64,000 bases of DNA, taken from Tolypeutes matacus (taxonomy: Eukaryota; Chordata; Mammalia; Cingulata; Chlamyphoridae). Position numbers and translations under genes: made by a program. The first letter of the stretch is position 1. Each line of letters begins with the position of its first letter. The notes under the pieces were generated by a model. The model saw nothing but the letters and a program-made list of their open reading frames with translations, was not told the origin of the DNA and searched no databases. The DNA lies in contig JAKSZT010054457.1 in the NCBI GenBank assembly GCA_026826555.1, positions 4,757,429 through 4,821,428 of the forward strand, read 5' to 3'. Below are positions 23,051 to 34,649 of this stretch, piece by piece.

Positions 23051-24480
23051 GCCATTCTAGTGGATGTGAAATGATATCTCATTGTGGTTTTTATTTGCAT
23101 TTTCCTGATGGCTAATGATGGTGAGCATTTTTTCACGTGCTTTCTGGCCATGTGTATAGTTTATTTGGAGAAATGTCAGTTCAAGTCTTTTGCCCATTTT
23201 TAAATTGGGTTGTTTGTCTTTTTTATAGTTAAATTGAAGGATTTCTTTATATATACTGGGTAGTAACCCTTTATCAGATATGTGGTTTCCAATATTTTCT
23301 CACATTGTGCAGATTGTCTTTTTACTTTCATGATAAAACTCTTTGAGGAACAAAAGTGATTTTTTTTTATGGGGTTCCACTTATGTCTTTTTTTCTCTTT
23401 GTTGCTTGTGCTTTGGGGATAACGTTTAAGAAACTCTTCCCTAAAAAATGGTCCTGAAGATGTTCCCTATGTTACCTTCTAGGAGTTTAATAGTTCTGTT
23501 CTTAAATTTAGATCTTTGTTCTAATTTCAGTTGATATTTTTGTATGGTGTGAGGTAAGGATATTCCTTCTTTTTTTTTGCAATTGGAGATCCAGTTTTCT
23601 CAGTACCATTTGTTGAAGAGACTATTCTTTCCCAATTGAGTGGTTTTTGCTACTTGTAAAAAAAAAGTAAGGGTTGATTTCTGAGCTCTAAATTCTGTTG
23701 ATCTATATGTCTGTACTTGTGCTAGTACCATACTGTTTTGATTACTGTGGCTTTGTAATAACTTTGTGATCTGGAAGTTTATGTCCTCTAACTTCACTCT
23801 TCTTTTTAAAGATGGTTTTAGCTATTAGGGGTGCCTTATCCTTCAACATAAATTTGATAATTGGTTCTTCCATTTCTTCAAAGAAGATTGCTGAAATTTT
23901 ATTGGGATTGCATTGAATCTATAAATAGCTTTGGGTAGTATTGACATCTTAATGATATATAGTCTTCCAATCCATGAACTTGGATTCTTAATTCCCTCTT
24001 CAGAGTGTTCATTGCTAGTGTGTTTGATTGATTTTTTCTTATTGACCTTATTCTCTCCCATTTTGCTGATATCATTTATTGGCCCTGATAGTTCTCTTTT
24101 AGATTCTATTGGGTTTTCTATATATATAGATCATATCATCTGCAAATAAAGATAGTTTAACTTCTTCCTTTCCAATTTTATGACTTTTTCGAAAACATTT
24201 TCTTGCTTACTTTCTCTGGTTAAAACGTCTGGTACAATATGAAATAGCACTGGTGAAAATGGGCATCCTTGTCTGGTTCTTGATCACACTAAGTACTTTT
24301 TATACCCATAAAAATTTTAGATTATTCCTGTCAAATTCTACTAACAAAAAACATGCAAGAATTTTACATAAGATAGCATTAAATCTATAGATAATAAAGA
24401 TGTAAATCCTAATGAAGAGGATTTACATATTAGCAATACTGAGTTTTCCGATATGAATTAACATGCTTTATATCTTTGTT
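22105..24480 (-). mobile_element. 5'-truncated L1, antisense
   Basis: Starting with the antisense 3' terminus ('TTTTTATTAGAGAAGTTGTGTGTTTACAG' at about 22,123), the copy runs through the whole 3' UTR and then ORF2 backwards. Landmarks are 'GCTGAATAATATTTCATTC' (22,678), 'CTTTTGCCCATTTTTAAATTGGG' (23,188) and the RT zone. On the minus strand the reverse-transcriptase motif FADD is intact at about 24,126-24,146, but surrounding frames carry stops, so the copy is dead. The outer edge near 24,300-24,480 may include a second, older L1 piece. Confidence 0.9.
23007..23047. repeat. (TTA)n microsatellite inside L1
   Basis: About 13 uninterrupted TTA/ATT units lie within the antisense L1 ORF2 and probably expanded from an A-rich codon run. 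Confidence 0.97.
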
Positions 24481-24589
24481 GATTTAAAACATCTTTATTA
24501 TCTTCCTTACACTATTGATGGGTAGGGAAATTGTTAAAATTGACAGCATATAATAAGTAAATCTAAACATGTCTTATAACCTATTAGAT

Positions 24590-25125
24590 ATTCTTCTTGT
24601 AATATACCTAACACAATATGTAATATGGTTCACAAACGTTATATTCTAGGACTTTTTTGTCACATTATCCATAATAACTAAAATGGTGAACAACTTAATT
24701 TACATCAACATTAATATATACATTAAACTTGTGGTATATTTTTACACTGGAATACTATATAGACATAAAAATGGATGAACTACTGGCCCATGCAAGAGCC
24801 TTGTTGAATCTTTCAAACGTAAAAGTGTGGGAATCATAAAAGTATACATATTTTACAGCCCATTTTTTAAGTTAAAAATGGGTAAAAAATAATCTTTGGT
24901 TTTAGAAGTCAAGATAATGTTACTTGTTGGGACGATCAAGGGTATAGTGATGAGGAAATGACACAATTGCTTTTGGTGTTGACAAATTTTATGTTTTGAG
25001 TTGGATAGTGGTTAGAATAATGGGTTAACTTTGTGATCACTCATCACAATGTCCATATAGGATTTGTGAATTTTATTTATGGCCTATGTCAACGTAAATA
25101 CTAAGTTTGAAAAATAAACAAATGA
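24590..25125 (+). mobile_element. Old L1 3' end, plus strand
   Basis: Sense landmarks of an ancient L1: 'CACATTATCCATAATAACTAAAATGG', 'CATCAACATTAATATATACATTAAAC', 'GGAATACTATATAGACATAAAAATGG', and the 3' UTR block 'GTTTTGAGTTGGATAGTGGTTA'. It lies in opposite orientation to the L1 immediately to its left. Confidence 0.75.
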
Positions 25126-26240
25126 TAATTGAAAAACTTACCATTATGGACACTTGTACAATCTTCTTGGAGAAGAGAACTGCTTCTTCATGAACTTATC
25201 ATTCTAGTACATTGCCCAGTCCACAAATGTGCTTGTGTAGGCACTCATACATACATATTTCCTCTAATTCTATGCCCTCTTTTCTATGATCTTTCCTCAA
25301 CATATGAAATATTTAAAACTATTTTCCACAATTGTTTGGTAGTTAAGTTTTCTTTCCTTTGTGGGATTAAGACTGGATTTCATCTATATGAAGGCTTCTT
25401 GGAATAAAATAGGCTGTATAGACTATCCACAAGGAATGACTCATCTGAGTTGTTATGTTTTCACTTTTTTCTATCTTTGTGCTTCATTTTAAAAATTCAT
25501 GCATTATTAATAAATTTGTTTTATATGCTTTCTTTCCTACTCAGGTTTTCCTCAGTCTCTATTCTATTTCTCCCTCTAATTTCCACTTTCCCCAACTTCG
25601 GGATATTCTTTCTTTCATATTGCTATACTCTCTTTTCTCTTTCCCATACACAAATCCAATTTCTTCTCAAAACTATTATTCTTATTTTAGCTCTGGCATT
25701 AACACTTCTACTTTAATTTATCTACTTCTCTCTTCATCCTTTTCATTCTGAAAATTCATTTTCTCTTTATTAGGTACTAATTTATCTCCTAATTAATCTC
25801 TCATTATGTATGATTTCACTTCTAACAATTTTAACTTCTTTAAACTTGCTAAGGCCTGTGCCATAGCAAAGATCTTGCTTTCCTAGGTCCTCTGATTATG
25901 CATGAAAATCTCTTTTCACACACATTGCAAGAAGCTGTGCTGATAATACAGCTATTTCCACTTTGTTTCAGTAATTATGACAATATTCCATCCTGAGTTG
26001 CTAATACCTACAAGTCTACCAAATATCATTCTCTTTCTTCTGAATTTCAAAATATTAAAAATTAGATACTCTGATATTATATTGTTCCTGACCATCTTAA
26101 GTCATTTTAATAAGCTTAATAATATGCATAGTTAAAACTTTCTGTTTTACTTATCTATCATAAACTTCCCAATGACGTGTGTATTTTTTAGAGTGTGTAT
26201 TTTTATGCCTTAATTAAGAATTCTCAAATATATTTAATCA
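25126..26240. other. Pyrimidine-rich unassigned sequence
   Basis: From 25,450 to 25,770 the plus strand is strongly C/T-rich, which makes long open frames by lack of stop codons, not because of a gene. Nothing else identified. Confidence 0.4.
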
Positions 26241-26249
26241 AATATAAGT

Positions 26250-26363
26250 TCTCTCTCTGTCTTTCTGTCTCTCCCTCTCCCTCTGTCTCTCTTTGTCTCT
26301 CTCTGTCTCTCTTTCTAGCTCTATCTCATCTCTCTTTCTCTCTCTCACACACACACACATACA
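26250..26363. repeat. (TC)n-rich tract followed by (CA)n
   Basis: A roughly 95-base run of CT/TCTG units passes directly into CACACACACACATACAC. It is a compound microsatellite. Confidence 0.95.
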
Positions 26364-27106
26364 CTACAATGGGTAGCAGGTTCTTGTTTAGCTATTTTTA
26401 CCCTTCATATTAAAGTTATTGGACATTTTTCCTCACAACTTAATCATTATTCATGTACTATTATATATGCTAACTTTCTCCTATCCTTTTGAACATATAT
26501 TATAATTCAGGCAATAATTCAATCCTGAAATATTTGTTATATGGTTCACTCACTTTTGATTTCTTCCCCTGATATCAGTTTTATTGTTCCCTGAATTTTA
26601 TAACTTTAATAAATGTAGTTTCTTTTACTTCCTCTTTCATTTCTGTCTGATGTATTTCCAGCTTTGATTTCATATCCTTCCCACCCTGAAATCTCACTGT
26701 AGTGTATTCCTCCCCTTTATTACCACTTTCTTCTTTTCTTAAACTACCAAACAGAATTAAAAGAGCTTCCAGATTATTTCCTGCATATTTTACCTTTTCT
26801 TTTAAACTCATTAATTTCAGCAATGAAATTGCTCTATTTTTATTCTTTGTTCCTTGTTATTTTTCTCCTCCTTCTCTTGATTTCCTTCTTACTGAGCATG
26901 ATTCTTTTGTTCTCTATATAAAATATTCCTGAAATATGTTCTTTTACCTTTGTACATCTATAATTACATCTACAGAGTGTTATCCAAACATTATAATATC
27001 ACATTTTGCATTACTATTTTATAGTCATTGAGCATAGATGTCAAAACCTACCTCAATAAAAACTGTGTAGTCTATAGTAAATTATTTACCTTATCAATTT
27101 TAATAT
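26364..27106. other. Unassigned sequence
   Basis: A+T-rich, with a C/T-rich stretch at 26,630-26,900. No repeat or exon that I can name. Confidence 0.35.
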
Positions 27107-30100
27107 CTTTTTATTAAATTAGTGAAGTTTACAGAACAACCATGCATAAAATGCAGGATCCCCATATACCACCCCATATTAACAATTTGCATTGGTGGGA
27201 TACATTTGTTACAATTGATGACAGCACTTTTTAATTATTATGCTAATAACTATAGTCTATGGTTAACTTAGGGTTCACTGTTCGTATAGTACAAATTCAT
27301 GGATTTTTAATCTATTACTATGTATACAACTAACATTTCCTCCCTTTAACCACTTTCAGATATATATTTCAGTGCTGTTAATTATGCCCACAGTGTTGTG
27401 CTACCATCACCACCATCTGTTATCAAAATATATTCATTGTCCAAATAGGAACTCTGTATCTTAACTCCCTATTCCCTTTCCCCACCTCATCTCATGGTAA
27501 CCTATATTTTAATTATGATGTTATGAATTTGCCTATTCCAATTTTTTTTCATATCAGTGAAATCAAGCAATATTTGTCCTTTGTGCTTACCTTATTTCAT
27601 TCAAAATGATTGCTGTCTTCAAAGTTCATCCATGTTGTCAATGTATCAGAACTTCAACTATTTTAATGACTGAATAATATTCCATTCTATGTATATACCA
27701 CATTTTATTTAACCGTTCATCAGATGATGGACACATGGATTGCTTCCATCTTTTGTCAACTGTGAATAATGTCGCTATGAACATCAGTATGCAATTATTT
27801 GTCTAAGTCACTGCTTTAAATTCTTTTGGATATATACTGCAAACAAATGTGATTGCTGGGTCATAAGGTAATTCTATACTTACCTTTTGAGGAACTGCTA
27901 AACTATCTTCCACAGCAGCTGTACCATTTAACATTGCCAGTAGCAATAAATGAATGTTTCCATTTCTCTGCATCTTCTCTTTGAACACTTGTAATTAAAA
28001 AAAAATCGTAGCCATTCTGGTGATTGTGAAATGGTATCTCACTGTGGTTTTGATTTGCATTGTCCTGATGGGTAATGATGTTGAGTATCATTCATGTGAT
28101 TTTTGGCCATTTGTATATCTTTTTTGGAGAAATACCTATTAAAGTCTTTTGCCCATGTTTAACTGGGTTATTTGACTTTTTGTTGGTAAGTTGAAGAATT
28201 TCTTTATATATTTTGGATAGTAAACATTTTTCAGATATGTGGTGTTGAAATATTTCCTTCCATTGGGTAAGTTGTTATTATACTTTCATGATAAAATCCT
28301 TTGAGAGACAAAATATTTAAATTTTGATGAGGTCTCATTTATATATTTTTCTTTTGTTGCTTGTACTTTGGGTATAAAGTTTAAGAAAACATTGCCTAAT
28401 GAAGGTCCTGAAGAGGCTTCCCTATGTTTTCTTCCAGGAGTTTGATAGTTTGGGCTCTTATGTTTAGGTCCTTGATCCATTTTGAGTTGATGTTTGTGTA
28501 AAGTATGAGATAGAGGTCTTCCTTCATTCTTTTACAAATGGAGATCAAATTATCCCAGCAACATTAATAGAAGATATAGTTTCTTTTCCAATTGAATGTT
28601 CTTTATACCCCTTTGTAAACAATCAGTTATCCATAAATGTGACAGTTGATTTCCGAGATCTCAATTCTATTCTATTTTCCTACGAGTTTGTATTTGTGCC
28701 AGTACCATGCCATTATGATTACAGATGCATTATAAAAAGATTAAAGATCATGAAGTATGAGTTCACCAATATCAATCAATATTTTTCAGGATGGCATTGG
28801 TTATTCAGGGCCTTTGCCCTTCCATATAAATTTGATAATTGGCTTTTCCATTTCTGCAAAAAGGTTGTTTGAATTTTGATTGGGATTGAGTTGAATATAT
28901 AAATAGTTTTGGATAAAATTGACATCTTAACAATCATGTCTTCTAATCCATGAACCTGGAAGGTCCTTTCATTTATTTAAGTCTTCTTTGATTTCATTTA
29001 GCAATGTTTTGTAATTTTCTGTGTAAAGTCCTTTACATCCTTGGTTTGATTTATTGCTGCATATTTAATTCTTTTAGTTGCTATTGTAAATGGATTTTTA
29101 AAAAATTTCTTCTGATGTTGTTCATTGGTTGCATATAGAAACAATACTCATTTTGGGATGTTGATCTTGTACCCTGCCACTTTGCTGAATTCTTTTATTA
29201 GCTCTAAGAGCTTTGTTGTGGGCTGTCTTTATATAGGATCATGTCATCTGAAAATAGGGAAATATTACTTCTTCCTTCGCAATTTAGATTCCTTATATTT
29301 CTTTTCTTGTGTAATTGCTCTTGCAAGAACTTGTAGTACAATGTTGAATAACAGTGGTGACAGTTGGCATCCTCGTCTTCTTCCAGATGTTAGAGGAAAA
29401 GACATAAGTCTTTCACCACTAGTAATATGTTATTTGTGGGCTTTTTATATATGCCCTTTACAATATTGAGGAAATGTCCTTATATTCCAATTGTTTTAAG
29501 TGTTTTTATCAAGAAGAGGTGTTGGATTTAGTCAAATGCCTATTCTGCCTCAATTGAGATGATCATGTTTTTTCCTTCATTGTATTACTGTGGTGTATTA
29601 CAAGAATTGATATTCTTATGTCGCGCTAACCTTGCATACCAGGAAAACATTCCACGGGATCATGGTGTATAATTCTTTTAATATGCTGTTGGATTCAGTT
29701 TGCTAGTATTTGAGGGATTTTGCATCAATGTTCATGAGAGATATTAGTCTGTAGTTTTCTTTTCTTGTAGCATCATAATTTGGCTTTGTTATGAAGGTGA
29801 TGTTGGCTTTGTAGAATGAATTAGAAAGTGTTTCCTCATGTTCCATTTTTGGAAGAGTTTCATCAGGATTGGTGTTAAGTCTTCTTGGAATGTTTGGTAT
29901 AATTCCTCTGTGAAGCCATCTGACGTGGGTTTTTTTTGTTGTTGTTGGGAGGTTTTTTTATTACAGATTCAACCTCTTCACTATTTTTTTTTTGTTTTTG
30001 AGATCTATTATTTCTTCTTGCTCAAGTTAGTCATTTTGTATGTTTCTAAGAATTTTTCCTTCATATAGGTTATCTAATTTATTGGCATACAATTGTTCAA

Positions 30101-30830
30101 AGTATCCTCTTAGAGTCCTTTTCATTTCAGCAGGGTCAGGAATAATGTCTCTCTTTTCATTTCTCATTTTAGATATTTGTTTTCTCTCTTTTTTTCTTTA
30201 CCAGTCTAGATAAAGGTTTGTCAATTCTATTGATTATTTTTTGAAGAACTAACATTTGATTTTCTTGATTTATTGTTTTTGTTGTTGTTGTTGTTGTTGT
30301 ACCCTATTTCATTTACCTGTGCTCTAATATTTGTTATTTCCTTCCTTCTGCTTGCTTGGGTTTAGTTTTTTTTTTTTTTTTTTCTAATTCTTCCAGATTT
30401 GAGGCTATGTCTCTGATTTAAAAATCATTTTTTAATGTAAGAATTAGAGCTATAAATTTCCTTCTTAGCACTACCTTTGGTATATGCCATAAGTTTTGGT
30501 ATGTTGTGTTTTCTTTTTCATTCACTTCAAGATATTTCCTAATTACTCTTTGATTTCCTCTTTAACCCATGGATTGTTTAAAAGTATGATGTTCAGCTTC
30601 TTCATATTTTCCAGTTTTCCCTCTGTTACTCATTTCTAACTTCATACTATTTTGGTTGGAGAAGATACATTATATGCTTTTAATATTTTGTAATTTATTG
30701 AGATGTTGTGACCTAAGATATGGTCTATCCTTGAGAATGATCCATGTGCACTCATGAAAATATGTTTACTGCTTTTGTAGGGTGAAGCATTCTGTTTATC
30801 TTTATTTTATTTTATTTTATTTTGTCTGCT
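27107..30830 (-). mobile_element. L1, 3.7 kb, antisense
   Basis: The antisense 3' terminus starts at about 27,107 ('TTTTTATTAAATTAGTGAAGTTTACAGAAC'). ORF2 follows backwards through the C-terminal zone (27,600-28,300), the linker and the RT. On the minus strand the RT active site reads FSDDMI at about 29,238-29,257, with both catalytic aspartates kept. Further on are the antisense of the fingers region and part of the endonuclease-RT linker up to 30,783. The frame is broken by many indels, including T runs. The 5' part of the element is missing at this point. Confidence 0.93.
30799..30824. repeat. (TTTTA)n short tandem repeat
   Basis: Four to five TTTTA units at the inner edge of the L1 copy. 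Confidence 0.9.
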
Positions 30831-30849
30831 CTTATCTTCTCTTCTTTTC

Positions 30850-31005
30850 ATTATTTTTTTTTAATTTACAGAACAATCATGCATAAAATACAAGATTGCC
30901 ATATACCACTCTACCGCTAACACCTTGCATTGGTGTGGAATATTTGATATAATTGATAGTAGCACTTTGTTATAATTGTACTATTTTTAAACAGTAATAG
31001 CTAGA
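30850..31005 (-). mobile_element. L1 3' terminus, antisense, very short
   Basis: A T-rich start near 30,845-30,865 is followed by 'TTACAGAACAATCATGCATAAAATAC' and 'CACCTTGCATTGGTGTGGAATATTTG'. Only about 150 bases of L1 3' UTR are present. Confidence 0.85.
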
Positions 31006-31100
31006 ATTTATTGAGAGATTCTATTTTCTAGGCATTGTGGGAAGAAATTTACATTGATTACCTCTTTAAAGCACGCAGTACACAGACTTGTGAAATATGT
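31006..31100. mobile_element. Probable MIR or L2 scrap
   Basis: 'AGCTAGAATTTATTGAGAGATTCTATTTTCTAGGCATTGTGGG' and 'ATTGATTACCTCTTTAAAGCACGCAG' resemble eroded MIR sequence between two L1 tails. Confidence 0.4.
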
Positions 31101-31104
31101 CTTA

Positions 31105-31580
31105 TTATTAGTTTTATTTATATTTTAATAAGGAAAATTTAACTTTACAGAAAATGTATGTGAAAAGTACAGCATTCCCATATACCTCCCTATTGTTGAC
31201 ACTTTGTATTAGTGTGGTACCTTTGTTACATCAATGAAAGATTATTAAAATAGTACTAACTATAGTCATAGTTTACATTAGTTGTATTTTTCTTGTACAG
31301 GACTCTGCTATTAACACCTTGTATTAGTGTTGTACATTTGTTATAATTCATGAAGAACATTTTTATACTTGTACCATTGATTATGGTCCATCATCTACAA
31401 TATTGTTTCATTTTTATTCTTGTGACATATATGACCTAAAGTTTTCCCTTTTAACCACATTCACATATATAATTCAATGCTGTTAATTACACACAGAATA
31501 ATTTCTTACCATCACCACCATCCTTTTCCAAATCTTTTTAATCAACCTAAATAGAAACTCTGTACAAATTAAACATCAAC
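31105..31580 (-). mobile_element. L1 3' UTR, antisense, with internal duplication
   Basis: The usual antisense order is seen: T-rich start, 'CATTCCCATATACCTCCCTATTG', 'GTGTGGTACCTTTGTTACAT', 'CTATAGTCATAGTTTACATTAG'. The 'TTAACACCTTGTATTAGTGTTGTACATTTGTTATAATTCATG' module then appears a second time at about 31,309-31,353. The rest continues to the 'CACATATATAATTCAATGCTGTTAATTAC' and 'ACCATCACCACCATCC' blocks. Confidence 0.85.
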
Positions 31581-31589
31581 TTATTAAGC

Positions 31590-32105
31590 TTAGAAGTGCC
31601 ATGAGCTTCTTCCACAGCTCCCCAAAGGTGTACATTTTTTACCTTCCCAGGAATGCAGTTCTGTGTAAGCATAGCCCCTTTAAGTCTCCTGAGAGGCCTT
31701 TGACAGCAGTGGGTGAAATAATAGCCACCACTGTGATCTGAAGTTGCTAATCAAATAAAAGCAATGATCAAGTGATCAGCAATTAGCAATGTTCACCTCC
31801 CATATTGGGGAAGTGAATTGTTTTTCTCCTTTCTGTCACCATTGACTTAGCCAGTAGCTGGAATCCACAGCAGCCTGCTTCAGGCATGAGGGATGGGCAC
31901 CAGTGACCTCACGGCAGAGAGAGCAATTTATTGTTTTCTATCATTTACCAACTTCTTCTGCCCATTCTTCTCTGGACGCTGTATTTTGTTCTACAAGATT
32001 CCAGAGTTTTTGAAGTAGTTGTTTCAGATAGTTTCTGCCTGTTTAATAGTTATTCTGGTGGAAGGACTGAATCCTGGAGCTTTCTACTCTGCCATATTCC
32101 CACAA
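31590..32105 (-). mobile_element. L1 5' UTR, antisense
   Basis: The right edge 'CCTGGAGCTTTCTACTCTGCCATATTCCC' is the reverse complement of the well-known L1 start, in which a 'GGCAGAGTAGAAAGCTCC'-type block follows the first bases. The piece between (31,600-32,070) is richer in G+C than its neighbours, as expected for an L1 promoter region. It could be the lost 5' end of the L1 at 27,107, separated by the tails at 30,850-31,580, or another copy. Confidence 0.65.
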
Positions 32106-33273
32106 TCCTTTACCTTCTTAAATTCACTATTTATAAAAGTATGGTAACAACATTAATTTCACAAGATGGTGATACTTGATGAGAAGTTTAGTTTAACATA
32201 TAAGAAGTACATAGCACAGTATCTGGCATTATTCATTATATGCAAATACTATTGCATTTTCATTGATAATACTTTAATTCATCTGTTTTATATTTTATCT
32301 AAATAAAGTTTTAGCTATAAAAGAATATTAAAGAACTTATTCTGAAAAGACAGAATTGATATAAATTATTCACAATTTTAATTTTATTTTTTATTGTATT
32401 TACACTTGTTTAATGATTGAAATTACACATACAGGATAGTTACCATCGTGTGCAATAAAGTAACTAGTGAAAAATAAAAATGTGTATTTTTTACTTGTAT
32501 GTCCACTTTCCAGTTTCCTTCATGAATATAAGTAAGCTATGCCTTCAGGTTTATTTGGAAACATTTGTATATATGTCCCAAAGGAAGTGTTGTTAAATAC
32601 ATTAATATAAATATAATATAGAGAATATAAATAATGTATTATATAGCATTTTATATTTGTAATCTATTATATCAGAGACATATGTGAGTAGAAATATTTG
32701 TGTTCACATAGAATATCTATCAGGTGATACAAAAGAAACTGAAAAGAGTTGATGCTCAGGAACCAAGACATGATCTTAGATTCTACTAACACTTTCATAT
32801 GCATATTTTTAAGAAGTAAGTTCAATATGAACCATATATTAGTAGCTATTAAGTATGCTGACACAAAATTAAGGTGCTCTGTGTAAATCAACACAATCAG
32901 ACCGAAAGCCTCTTATTTTCATATGAATTTCAGAAAATATAGGAAAAGAATGCACACACAAACATACAACACACACTATAAATATTAAAAGTAACATATT
33001 TCAGAAAGTGACATTGGTTCAATCTTTCTTTCAGCAGTGCTTATAAATAAATGTATGTGTTTGACTGCTTTCATATCACTTTTTGTAGTGGCAAATTTAA
33101 AAATTAATTGTATCTTTTAAAATGGAAAAATACATCAATAAAGCCTGACATATTCATATTATGGACTCCATAGAAGCATTGAAAGAATTAAGGTGATCTT
33201 ACATACTGAAAAGAAAAGAATGCCAAGTAAAGTAGATACCACTTCGTTTTAAAAGAAAATGTGTGTGCGTGTG

Positions 33274-33313
<40 letters not shown>

Positions 33314-33727
33314 ATGTATAGGTATATACACACATATTTTAATGCATTTATAGAAAAAATTTTGAAAGAATGCACCTTCAAACTATTAACATTTGCCATC
33401 TAGATGCAAAAGAAAATTATTTGGATACAATGGGGAGTGATTTTGGGAGTGTGAATATTATCAATTTTAATTTATATTACTTATGATTTTTATGAGCATT
33501 ATAATTCTATAAGAAAAAATGTGTTTTGAACTTTTTCTCATATATTTTTATATCCTTTCTCATGCCATTTGATAACATTTTAAGAAATGATCCATTATTA
33601 AGTTTATACCCCTTCCTCTACCATAACATTTTTTACCTTTTCCCTTATTCTCAAAACATCTCTTATTCTTTATCACAATCAGGTACACAATTTGAGCTGA
33701 TAACTAACTCAGATTTCGTTGAGTTTC
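32106..33727. other. Unassigned A+T-rich sequence
   Basis: About 1.6 kb with no repeat family I can name, apart from the microsatellite at 33,277. Confidence 0.35.
33277..33311. repeat. (GA)n microsatellite
   Basis: Seventeen uninterrupted GA units, preceded by GTGTGTGCGTGTGTAT. Confidence 0.98.
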
Positions 33728-34197
33728 TGTCTTAGTTTACCAGATTTCTATGAAATACCACAAAATAGGTTGGCTTAAACAATGGGAATATATTGCCTCA
33801 TGGTTTTTGAGGCTTAGAGAAATCCAAAATTGAGACATCAGTAAGGTGATACTTCTTTCCCAAATCTGTAACATTCTGGTTCTGGTTGCTGGCAATTATT
33901 GAGGTTCTTTGGCTTGTATCACTCCCTCATGTCACATAGTGATGTCCTCTACTTACACTTCAGTTCCCTTAACTTCCGGCTTCGGGCTTCTCTCTCTATT
34001 ATTTTCTCTAACTATGTCTGAATTTCTTCTGCTTATAAAGGACTCCAGTAATCTGGATTAAGCCCCACCCTTATTCATTTGTGCAATATCTTAATTAAAA
34101 TAACATCTTCAAGAGATTTTATTTAAATGGATTCAAACCAATGGGAATGCAGATTAAAAACATGTCTGAATTGGGATTCACAATTCATTCTACCACA
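33728..34197 (-). mobile_element. LTR of MaLR type (MLT1-like), antisense
   Basis: The plus strand reads as the reverse complement of an MLT1-type LTR: 'TGTCTTAGTTTACCAGATTTC', 'AATACCACAAAATAGGTTGGCTTAAACAA', 'CTCATGGTTTTTGAGGCTTAGA', 'TTCTTTGGCTTGTA', 'TTATAAAGGACTCCAGTAAT' and 'GGATTAAGCCCCACCC'. The ends are TG and CA, as in an LTR. There is no attached internal region, so it is a solo LTR. Confidence 0.75.
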
Positions 34198-34590
34198 CTG
34201 TCTTATAGAAACATACTAATGATCCCAGTACTAATTCTATGAATGAAGTCTCTTTCCCTGGTTTTTTTTCTTCTTTATTATTTCTCTGCAGGAAACATTT
34301 CTTATCTTTTCAGCATTTAGTTGCTCTACCTGTGACCTGGATACCCCTAACCTTATCAAGAATTTACATTTCAATTATCCTTAGTTTCCTGAAGCCAAAT
34401 ATATTTTAGCACAGAAAAATGCAATATTATTATACATCTTTAGAAAAGAAAAGTCTTCTTTGATGTTATATTTGCATCAAGGTACCACACACTTTTTCTG
34501 TATCTTAAAAAATATCATATTCTTTATATCTGACTTTTTGTCTTAAAATATTTCATATATACCTAAAATTATAGAGAATTATACCCAACA
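34198..34590. other. Unassigned sequence
   Basis: A+T-rich spacer, nothing recognised. Confidence 0.35.
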
Positions 34591-34641
34591 CCCATCATCT
34601 TATCTTTTTTTTTTTTTTTTTTTTTCCCATCATCTTATCTT
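34591..34641 (-). mobile_element. Tail-only insertion: poly(T) between perfect 16-base repeats
   Basis: CCCATCATCTTATCTT occurs at 34,591-34,606 and again, perfectly, at 34,626-34,641. Between them are 19 T residues and nothing else. Read on the minus strand this is a target-site duplication of normal length around a bare poly(A). The simplest reading is an L1-machinery insertion truncated so far that only tail was copied. Slippage could not create the 16-base non-T duplication. Confidence 0.85.
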
Positions 34642-34649
34642 GATTATTG

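Noticed and set aside
22867..23151. Frame with a run of 13 asparagines
   Set aside because: The run is the (TTA)n microsatellite read on the other strand within an L1.
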